Below, one piece after another: positions 55,999 to 61,410 of a stretch of 61,410 bases of DNA. Where the stretch lies: the NCBI GenBank assembly GCA_003450735.1, contig DMEZ01000013.1, forward strand, positions 1-61,410, given 5' to 3'. Under the pieces are notes generated by a model. It saw only the letters and a list, made by a program, of their open reading frames with translations. It made no database searches and was not told the origin of the DNA. Position numbers and translations under genes: made by a program. How positions within the stretch are numbered: the first letter of the stretch is position 1; each line of letters opens with the position of its first letter. This DNA comes from Elusimicrobiota bacterium. Lineage in GTDB: Bacteria > Elusimicrobiota > Elusimicrobia > UBA1565.

Positions 55999-56559
55999 CT
56001 AGGCCGACTCTCGGCCTTCGATGTAAGCGATGACCTCGCCGGGCGTCTTCTTCTTCAGGAGGTCGTCGATGAAGGCCGGCTGGAAGAGAGCCGAGACCCC
56101 GCGCAGGAGGTAGAGGTGCTGCTGGAACATCTCCTGGCGCATGGGCGTGAAGAAGACGCACATCGCCCGGATGACGATATCGGGTTGCTTGGGGTCCGCC
56201 AGGCCCTGGGGGATGAGCCCGAAGACGGCCGAGATGGAGTCCAGGCCCTCGATGCGGGCGTGGGGGATGGAAAGGCCGGTGTCCAGGGTGGTGCTCATGC
56301 CCTGCTCGCGTTCGAGGATCTTGGAGAGCAGCCGCTTGGACTCGCCGAGCTTCTTGATCTTGCACAGCCGCTCGATGAGCAGTTCGATGAGCTGGTCCTT
56401 GCTCTTTCCCGCCGGCAGCCAAAGCACGAGTTCGTCCGACAGGAGGTTCCCAAGACGGATGCCGTTCGAGGAACCTGTCGGATTAGGAGAGGAGGGCTTG
56501 CTTGAGCCGGACGGCGCGGCGGCCTTACCGTCCTTTTTGCGGAACCAGCCGAGAGTCAT
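55999..56559 (-). CDS. ptsN: PTS EIIA (PtsN/EIIA-Ntr-type) domain protein
   Basis: 186 residues from ATG 56559, with AGGAGGG just upstream. Residues 1-40 are a Lys/Ser/Pro-rich leader (FRKKDGKAAAPSGSSKPSS). The EIIA domain follows, with phospho-acceptor His in TGLSIPHARIEGL and LYLLRGVSALFQPAFIDDLL. No EIIB/EIIC gene is near, so a regulatory role as in PtsN is likelier than sugar uptake. First gene of the def-fmt-PASTA-rpe operon. Confidence 0.88.
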   Translation of the reverse strand: MTLGWFRKKDGKAAAPSGSSKPSSPNPTGSSNGIRLGNLLSDELVLWLPAGKSKDQLIELLIERLCKIKKLGESKRLLSKILEREQGMSTTLDTGLSIPHARIEGLDSISAVFGLIPQGLADPKQPDIVIRAMCVFFTPMRQEMFQQHLYLLRGVSALFQPAFIDDLLKKKTPGEVIAYIEGRESA

Positions 56560-56569
56560 TAACCCTCCT

Positions 56570-56599
56570 ATCATAACAATCCTGGAGTCTTTCTGTCAA
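56570..56599 (-). promoter_or_regulatory. Promoter of the ptsN-def-fmt operon
   Basis: On the minus strand TTGACA (56594-56599), 18-base spacer and TATGAT (56570-56575) preceded by TGT (extended -10). The ATG is ten bases after the -10, and the AGGAGG lies between them, so RNA starting at the usual distance would begin downstream of that Shine-Dalgarno sequence. Confidence 0.6.
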
Positions 56600-56608
56600 T
56601 ATTCCGCT

Positions 56609-56637
56609 TTGATTTATGCTGAAATTTCCGATAAAAT
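56609..56637 (+). promoter_or_regulatory. Promoter of the hemD-suhB fusion
   Basis: TTGATT (56609-56614), 17-base spacer and TAAAAT (56632-56637). The ATG at 56646 is eight bases downstream, so the start of transcription should fall at or just before it. This supports Met at 56646 over the in-frame ATG at 56616, which lies between -35 and -10. Confidence 0.6.
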
Positions 56638-56645
56638 GCGGGTTC

Positions 56646-58172
56646 ATGGCCTCTCTTTCCGGCCAGACCGTGCTCCTCACCCGCCCCAAGCGCCAGTCCA
56701 GCGGGTTGGCTCGTTTGCTCGCGCGCCTGGGTGCCCGGAGCGTCCCGGTCCCGCTCATCCGCACGCGCGCCCCGCGCAGTTGGAAGCCGCTCGACGCGGC
56801 CCTGCGCGCCCTCGAAAGCTTCGATGCGGTGGCCTTCACGAGCGCCAACGGCGTGGAGGGCTTCTTCCAGAGGGCTCGCCGGGTCTTCAAGAGAACTCCT
56901 CGCGCCCCCCGGAGGATCTACGCCATCGGCCCGGCCACCGCCCAAGCCCTGGCCGGGCACGGCTGGCGGGCTCTCAGCGTCCCGGAGGACCACGAAGGAG
57001 GGGCCTTGGCCCGCCGCATGGGGAAGGTGAAGGGGATGAAGATCCTCATCCCCCGGGCCCAGACCGCTCGGGAGGAACTGCCGGCCCTCCTCCGGAAGGC
57101 GGGAGCCGACGTCCGCATCGCGCCCGCCTACCGGACGGAGCCTGATCCGGCAGGCCGCCGGGCCCTGCGCCGCTCATCAAGCGCCGACTGGGTGACCTTC
57201 ACTTCGGTCTCGACCGTCAGGGCGTTCTTCGACGCCCTGGGGGAGACGGAGGCCCGACGCTTCCTCTCCCGGGCCCGAGCCGCCGCCATCGGTCCAGTCA
57301 CGGCGGCCGAACTCAGGAGCCGCGGCGTCGAACCGGCGGCCCAGGCCCGGCCCTCCACCTCGGAGGGTCTCGCCCAGGCTCTCGCCGACGCCGCCGACCT
57401 CAGGGGCACGCTCGTCGCCGCCCTAAGGGAAGCCGGCGCCGTCCTGCGGGAGCGCTACGGGAAGGTGCATGTCCGCTACAAAGGGCGCGCGAACCTGGTC
57501 ACCGAGGCCGACCACGCCAGCGAGCAGCGCATCCTCGACGTCATCCTCTCCCGCTATCCGAGCCACGATTTTCTGACGGAAGAGCGCGAGCCCCGCTCGA
57601 CCGGCTCGGATTTCGTCTGGGTGGTGGACCCGCTCGACGGCACCACGAACTACGCGCACGGCTTCCCGGTCTTCTGCGTCTCCATCGGGCTCCTGCACCG
57701 AGGACGCCCGCTCCTGTCGGGAGTCTACGACCCCTGCCGGAACGAGATGTTCCTGGCCGAGCGGGGACGCGGGGCGATGCTCAACGGCAAGCCCCTGCGT
57801 GTCTCGAGAGCGGGGAACGTGTCCGAATCCCTCCTGCTGACCGGCTTCGCCTACGACCGGGCCGCGCGGGCCGACTACCTCATCCGCTTTTATAAGGAAT
57901 TCATGCGCCGCTGCCACGATGTGCGCCGTTCGGGCTCCGCCGCGCTGGACCTGGCGTGGACGGCCGCCGGCAGGGTGGACGGCTACTGGGAGTTCTCGCT
58001 CAAGCCCTGGGACGTCGCGGCCGGCTGGCTGCTGGTCAGCGAGGCGGGGGGGGAGGTCACCGACTTCTCCGGCAAGGCCTGGGACGGCCTGAAACTCCTT
58101 GGACGCGAGACCCTCGCCAGCAACGGCCGAATCCACGCGCAGATGCTCCGCCTCATCCGCCGCCACCTCTAA
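56646..58172 (+). CDS. Fusion of uroporphyrinogen-III synthase (HemD) and inositol monophosphatase (SuhB-like)
   Basis: 508 residues in one frame. Residues 1-250 are HemD-like: TVLLTRPKRQSSGLARLL, FDAVAFTSANGVEGFF, IYAIGPATAQAL, KILIPRAQTAREELPALL, ADWVTFTSVSTVRAFF and AAAIGPVTAAELRSRG. After only a few residues the IMPase domain begins (LREAGAVLRERYGKV) with FLTEERE (Glu312-313), DPLDGTTNYAHG (328-339) and WDVAAGWLLVSEAGG (455-469). Metal ligands of the phosphatase are intact. No start codon is available at the domain boundary, so it is not two overlapping genes. HemD closes uroporphyrinogen III; the second half removes phosphate from myo-inositol phosphate or similar. Confidence 0.88.
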   Translation: MASLSGQTVLLTRPKRQSSGLARLLARLGARSVPVPLIRTRAPRSWKPLDAALRALESFDAVAFTSANGVEGFFQRARRVFKRTPRAPRRIYAIGPATAQALAGHGWRALSVPEDHEGGALARRMGKVKGMKILIPRAQTAREELPALLRKAGADVRIAPAYRTEPDPAGRRALRRSSSADWVTFTSVSTVRAFFDALGETEARRFLSRARAAAIGPVTAAELRSRGVEPAAQARPSTSEGLAQALADAADLRGTLVAALREAGAVLRERYGKVHVRYKGRANLVTEADHASEQRILDVILSRYPSHDFLTEEREPRSTGSDFVWVVDPLDGTTNYAHGFPVFCVSIGLLHRGRPLLSGVYDPCRNEMFLAERGRGAMLNGKPLRVSRAGNVSESLLLTGFAYDRAARADYLIRFYKEFMRRCHDVRRSGSAALDLAWTAAGRVDGYWEFSLKPWDVAAGWLLVSEAGGEVTDFSGKAWDGLKLLGRETLASNGRIHAQMLRLIRRHL

Positions 58173-58288
58173 ACGCTGGTGCCTGAAACGCTGGTGCCTG
58201 TCATTACACTCCGCACACCATACACCTGGCGCCACAGGCCCGCATCAAGACCAAAGTGTAATGACCCGCAGGTGTAATGACAGGCACC
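58171..58288. repeat. Inverted-repeat element (REP/MITE-like)
   Basis: GGTGCCTGTCATTACAC (58193-58209) and its exact reverse complement (58272-58288) form 17-bp arms around a 62-base interior. A third partial copy, AGTGTAATGAC, sits at 58255-58265. Before the left arm a 15-bp unit AAACGCTGGTGCCTG is repeated in tandem (58171-58185, 58186-58200). The GCCTGTCATTACAC-type termini resemble repeats mobilised by REP-associated transposases. It may also serve as the terminator between the convergent genes. Confidence 0.65.
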
Positions 58289-58297
58289 TACTCCTAA

Positions 58298-59263
58298 CTA
58301 GAAGCGGGCGCCGATGGCGATGCGATGGGTGGTGCCGAGGTCGCCGAAGGGCACCCACGCGTAGTCCAGCCGCACGCGGCGCAGATCCACCCCGAGCCCC
58401 GCCGACGCCCCGGAGAAGCCTTCCAGGTCGCGCGCATAGCGCATGTTGTAGCCGCCGCGCACGCTGGCTCCGAAGCCCTCTCCGAAAGGCTGGTTGTACT
58501 CCGCGCCGAGGCAGAAGTACGGGTCCGAATCCACCGGCAGGTTCGCGTCCAGCAGGCCGTTGAAGCGAGGGCTGATGTGCCAGAGCGCACCGACCGCGGC
58601 CTTGAAGGGGAGCGGGTCGGACATCGAGCCGACCTTGATGGGGGGGCCGAAGTTCAGGATCGCGAGCCCGAGGTCGAGCGGGCTCTCGCCCAGGTCGGTG
58701 ATGCGCTCGACCTGGAGTCCGAAGTCCAGGGCGAAGGTGGAGCCCGAGGCGTCGTCGATCTCCGAACGGATGTACTTCAGGCTCGAGCCCAGCCGCACGC
58801 GCTTCAACTGCCGGGCGTAGCCGAACGCCAAGGCCAGATCGTTCGGCGCGAACTCCGAGGTCGGGTCGCCCACGGTGCTGTAGCCTTGGATGGCGGACTG
58901 GGAGAAGTAGACGAAGGACGCCCCGAGGACGCCCTTCTGCTCCGGAAGGGGGTGGGCGTAGGCGAGCGCGCCGGAATACATGGTCTCAAGGAGGTTGCTG
59001 TAGCCCATGGCTGCGTCGGGCCGGCCGGCAGCCTCCAGGCGGGAGAGCCCCGCGGGGTTCCAGAACATCGCCTCGGAGTTGTCCACGGCGGCGGCGCTGG
59101 CGCCTCCGAGAGAAGGGATGCGGCCGCCCGCCGGCAGCTTGAGAAAGGCCGCGCCGGTCGTGCCGGTAGCCTTGTCGGTGAAGGGGTCTTCCGGGAAGAC
59201 GCCCGCATGCGCCTGGACGGCCAACAGCGACGCGAAGAGGAGTACGGAGCTCAGACGGGCCAA
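58298..59263 (-). CDS. PorV/PorQ-like (UPF0164) outer-membrane protein
   Basis: 321 residues. Signal peptide MARLSSVLLFASLLAVQAHA. GTTGAAFLKLPAGGRIPSLGG and AMFWNPAGLSRL are the N-terminal signature of PorV/FadL-related barrels, followed by alternating strands (YAHPLPEQKGVLGASFVYF, LALAFGYARQL) to the C-terminal IAIGARF. These proteins act as outer-membrane shuttle or barrel components, in Bacteroidetes with type IX secretion. No other T9SS gene is in the window. It overlaps the upstream gene by 13 bases. Confidence 0.85.
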   Translation of the reverse strand: MARLSSVLLFASLLAVQAHAGVFPEDPFTDKATGTTGAAFLKLPAGGRIPSLGGASAAAVDNSEAMFWNPAGLSRLEAAGRPDAAMGYSNLLETMYSGALAYAHPLPEQKGVLGASFVYFSQSAIQGYSTVGDPTSEFAPNDLALAFGYARQLKRVRLGSSLKYIRSEIDDASGSTFALDFGLQVERITDLGESPLDLGLAILNFGPPIKVGSMSDPLPFKAAVGALWHISPRFNGLLDANLPVDSDPYFCLGAEYNQPFGEGFGASVRGGYNMRYARDLEGFSGASAGLGVDLRRVRLDYAWVPFGDLGTTHRIAIGARF

Positions 59264-60267
59264 ACCGGACCCCGGCCCTTCGGCTTTGGGATCGACTCAT
59301 CCGGCAGCGCCTCGTCCGCCGCGGGGGCGGCTGCCGGGGCGGGGGCAGGAGCGGGCGCCTGGACGTCCAGCTGGATGACAGGCTGAGCTTCAACGACGGG
59401 CGGCGGCACAGCGGGAGCCGGCTCGGCGGCGGGCGGAGGCGCAGCCGGCACGGCCGCCATCGCCTGGGCCAGCGCCTGCTCGGGAGTGGGGGCGGGGACG
59501 ATCTTGCCTGGGATCGGGATGCGGACAGGTTCGCGCTTCGTCGCGGGGAGCGGGGCGGCCGCGGGAGCCTGCTGCGGCGAGACGGCCTGCGGCTTCGGCG
59601 CCGCGGCGGGCGCGGGCGCGGCGGAGGGCTGGAGGACGACCGGCTTCGGAGCCGGAGCTGGGGCGGCCGTCCGAGGCTGCGCGGCCGGCTTCGAAGCCGG
59701 AGCCGGCGTGCCATGCGCTTCGACCTGTTCGTGGAGATCCCCCTGCAGTTCGGCGAGCCTCTTGAGCAGGGCGTCGAACTGGTTGTCGTGGCGGGAGACC
59801 ATCCCGTTGAGGTCGCCTCGGAGCTGGTGGATCTCCTTCTCGAAATGCTCCATCTGCATCTTCAGGTTCTGCAGGTAGACGACCGCCGGGCTCAGGCCCA
59901 GGGTGGTGACCTTGACGTCCGGCTTCTCCAGCGGCGAAGCCGAAGGGAGCGCGGCTTTGGATTCTGCGGCCGGGACCGGCGCCGGGGCGGGAGCGGGCGC
60001 AGGGGGGAGGGCGGCGGCGGGCTTGGGCGCCTCCGCCGGCTTCTCCTGGGGAACTTCGGCGACGAGCTTCGCGTCTTCTTTTTTCGGCGCTACGACCTTG
60101 ATCGGCTCGACGGTCTCCTCCGCTTCCGGCTCGATGGGAGGCTCGCCGGAATCCGTTTCGGCGACCACCTCGCGGTAGCGCTTGAGGAGAAAAGCGAAAA
60201 GACCGCCCCCGACGCCGAGGCCGGCCAGATACGCCCAAACCCAGTGGTCGAGAAAGATGGCTCCCAT
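59251..60267 (-). CDS. Membrane-anchored Pro/Ala-rich coiled-coil protein
   Basis: 338 residues. One N-terminal transmembrane helix (about 8-28), an acidic linker, a Pro/Ala-rich low-complexity stretch, a short coiled coil (about 128-182; LQNLKMQMEHFEKEIHQLR, QFDALLKRLAELQGDLHE), then 150 residues of mostly Ala and Pro. No enzymatic motif. It may span the periplasm as a flexible rod, in the manner of TonB-like or Pal-binding linkers. Co-transcribed with the PorV-like gene. Confidence 0.75.
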   Translation of the reverse strand: MGAIFLDHWVWAYLAGLGVGGGLFAFLLKRYREVVAETDSGEPPIEPEAEETVEPIKVVAPKKEDAKLVAEVPQEKPAEAPKPAAALPPAPAPAPAPVPAAESKAALPSASPLEKPDVKVTTLGLSPAVVYLQNLKMQMEHFEKEIHQLRGDLNGMVSRHDNQFDALLKRLAELQGDLHEQVEAHGTPAPASKPAAQPRTAAPAPAPKPVVLQPSAAPAPAAAPKPQAVSPQQAPAAAPLPATKREPVRIPIPGKIVPAPTPEQALAQAMAAVPAAPPPAAEPAPAVPPPVVEAQPVIQLDVQAPAPAPAPAAAPAADEALPDESIPKPKGRGPVWPV

Positions 60268-60280
60268 GGTCAGATTTGCA

Positions 60281-60309
60281 AGTTTAGAGGAATTTCATCC
60301 GTCTGTCAA
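60281..60309 (-). promoter_or_regulatory. Promoter of the coiled-coil/PorV-like operon
   Basis: On the minus strand TTGACA (60304-60309), an exact 17-base spacer and TAAACT (60281-60286). The ATG at 60267 is 13 bases past the -10, giving a leader of about six bases. Confidence 0.65.
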
Positions 60310-60514
60310 TAGGAGGTATGTGTTATATGCTGGAAAACTATGGATATGATGGATCAGCTGTTACGAATCATCAACAACAGGGTGTGGACGTTGTTAAACA
60401 ATTAATAAAATATTCAAGCCTGACACCATAAATTACAAACAATGATGAATACTGCTTGTTTTATATGCATTATAAGTGACTCTCTCGTGCATAACAAGTC
60501 TGGCACTCATTAAC

Positions 60515-60544
60515 TTGACTGCCTGAGCTCCGGTTTGCTATCAT
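60515..60544 (+). promoter_or_regulatory. Promoter of the polyketide/PUFA synthase gene
   Basis: TTGACT (60515-60520), 18-base spacer and extended -10 TGCTATCAT (hexamer 60539-60544). It gives a leader of about 70 bases before the ATG at 60623. Confidence 0.6.
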
Positions 60545-60622
60545 TGCCGGACATGCTCGTACATTCGCCGAGTCCCTCCGCCGCGTGCATGCAATCCCAA
60601 CTGTGACGGGAGCCCCCATATC

Positions 60623-61410
60623 ATGAGAGAGAACATCTATTCCACCGAACCTATCGCCATCATCGGCCTCGGCGGCATCTTCCCGAAAGCCGCCGACATC
60701 CCGACCTTCTGGAAGAACATCCTCGGCAAAGTCGACTCGATCATCGAAGTGCCGGCCGACCGATGGGACTGGCATCTCTATTACAGCGCCGACCATTCCG
60801 CTCCCGACAAGACCTATTCCAAGATCGGCGGCTTCATCCAGGGTTTCAAGTTCGACCCGCTCCCCCTGCGCATCCCGCCGGGCGTCGCCAAGCAGATGGA
60901 CACCGTCCAGCAGTACGCCGTGGTCGCGACCGCCGAGGCCCTGAAGGACTCCGGCTACGACAAGAAGCCCTTCGACTCCGCGCGCACGGCCGTCATCTTC
61001 GGCAACGCGATGGGCGGCATCAAGAAGGAAGCCACCGATCAGCGCGTCTACACCGCCGAGATCCGCAAGCGCATCACCGAGTCCAAGGGCCTCTCGAAGC
61101 TCGATGACAAGACCCGCGAAGCGGTCGCCGACGAGATCGAGGCCTCCATCAAGGCCGGCCTGAGCCCCATCACCGAGGACACGATGCCCGGCGAGCTCTC
61201 CAACGTCATCGCCGGCCGCGTGGCCAACGTCTTCAACCTCAACGGCCCGAACTTCACGGTGGACGCCGCCTGCGCGGCCTCGCTCGCCGCCATCTCCCAG
61301 GCCATCAACGGCCTGCGCCTGCGCGAGTTCGACATGGCGGTCACGGGCGGCATCGACCAGATGATGGCCCCCCCGGCCTTCGTGAAGTTCTGCAAGATCG
61401 GCGCCCTCTC
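60623..61410 (+). CDS. Ketosynthase domain of a PfaA-like polyketide/polyunsaturated fatty acid synthase, 3' truncated by window edge
   Basis: 262 residues visible. IAIIGLGGIFPKAADIPTFW opens the KS domain. PADRWDWHLYYSAD, YSKIGGFI, QMDTVQQYAVVATAEAL and VDAACAASLAAI (active-site Cys217) follow. The string around YSKIGGFI...FKFDPLPLRIPP is typical of the first KS of PUFA synthases (PfaA) and related iterative systems. The catalytic His residues lie beyond the window. It should be a very large multidomain gene. The weak GGGAG before the ATG is the only ribosome-binding candidate. Confidence 0.88.
   Translation, partial: MRENIYSTEPIAIIGLGGIFPKAADIPTFWKNILGKVDSIIEVPADRWDWHLYYSADHSAPDKTYSKIGGFIQGFKFDPLPLRIPPGVAKQMDTVQQYAVVATAEALKDSGYDKKPFDSARTAVIFGNAMGGIKKEATDQRVYTAEIRKRITESKGLSKLDDKTREAVADEIEASIKAGLSPITEDTMPGELSNVIAGRVANVFNLNGPNFTVDAACAASLAAISQAINGLRLREFDMAVTGGIDQMMAPPAFVKFCKIGAL

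Larger units (their letters stand above)
60268..60622. other. 355-bp AT-rich intergenic region
   Basis: Much lower GC than its flanks. Besides the two promoters it holds one short plus-strand frame (60318-60431, 37 codons, AGGAGG at 60311-60316) encoding an unrecognised peptide ending QLIKYSSLTP; the codon order looks unremarkable. AAGCCTGACACC near its end resembles the termini of REP-type elements. Possibly a decayed insertion. Confidence 0.45.

Noticed and set aside
56616..56645. Upstream ATG for the HemD fusion
   Set aside because: Sits between the -35 and -10 elements, so it would not be transcribed from that promoter.
60318..60431. 37-codon gene behind AGGAGG
   Set aside because: The Shine-Dalgarno is one base from the first ATG and ten from the second; no family resemblance, and the AT-rich context makes a chance frame likely.
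1..61410. tRNA, rRNA or CRISPR array
   Set aside because: No cloverleaf, rRNA-like conserved stretch or regularly spaced repeat was seen; a covariance-model scan would be decisive.

Overview
This window is GC-rich bacterial DNA with very short intergenic gaps. Many neighbouring genes overlap by four bases (ATGA, GTGA or TTGA junctions). Single-copy housekeeping genes (rpsP, trmD, rplS, rnhB, asnS, prfC, def, fmt) show an ordinary chromosome. There are many signal peptides, lipoproteins, a PorV-like outer-membrane protein and small beta-barrels, so the cell is Gram-negative in architecture. A PorV/UPF0164-type protein, a secreted C1B peptidase with a long Ala/Pro-rich leader and a PfaA-like ketosynthase suggest a high-GC Elusimicrobiota or related lineage. 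That placement is inference; only a marker-gene tree would settle it. No rRNA, tRNA, CRISPR array or intact transposase gene was seen.

Layout. 1-7.5 kb: a partial amidohydrolase, an oligopeptide-binding protein, then a tightly coupled plus-strand operon of envelope proteins (thioredoxin-DUF3738 lipoprotein, lipoprotein, amidase-like protein, M14-like lipoprotein). 7.5-12.2 kb: a histidine kinase, an L,D-transpeptidase remnant, a GH3 beta-glucosidase, a cNMP-binding protein and a response regulator. 12.4-28.7 kb: a lipoprotein GDPD, then a long minus-strand block. In transcription order this is zinc-ribbon histidine kinase, two response regulators, GH10 hydrolase, class III cyclase, bcsA, DHH-family protein, bcsB, bcsG, a duplicated-domain secreted protein and a GAF-HD-GYP protein. 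It looks like a phosphoethanolamine-cellulose factory with c-di-GMP control built in at both ends: a PilZ domain in BcsA and an HD-GYP hydrolase as the last gene. 28.9-31.6 kb: a decayed membrane gene, a secreted glutamine-amidotransferase/GH15 glucoamylase fusion and a decayed GH144-type glycoamylase. 31.6-41.8 kb: prfC, a spermidine-synthase-like membrane protein, asnS, a nucleoside-salvage operon (punA, deoA, upp) and a divergent split transketolase. 41.8-47.3 kb: two paralogous beta-barrels, an SPFH protein with vault-like repeats, a diguanylate cyclase and a lower-GC orphan.

47.3-47.9 kb is a 611-bp intergenic region with a terminator, a tandem duplication and a 28-bp perfect palindrome. 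47.9-56.6 kb holds a secreted PepC-like peptidase and two minus-strand housekeeping operons: rpsP-khpA-trmD-rplS-rnhB-yraN-zinc ribbon, and ptsN-like-def-fmt-PASTA-rpe. 56.6-61.4 kb has a HemD-inositol monophosphatase fusion, an inverted-repeat element, a PorV-like protein, a Pro/Ala-rich membrane protein and the start of a polyketide/polyunsaturated fatty acid synthase running off the end.

Themes. Polysaccharide synthesis and turnover (BcsA/B/G, GH10, GH3, GH15, GH144 remnant) sits beside nucleotide second-messenger machinery (diguanylate cyclase, HD-GYP, PilZ, class III cyclase, cNMP-binding protein). Several operon-leading genes have a -10 element only 6-13 bases before the start codon, which predicts leaderless or near-leaderless mRNAs.
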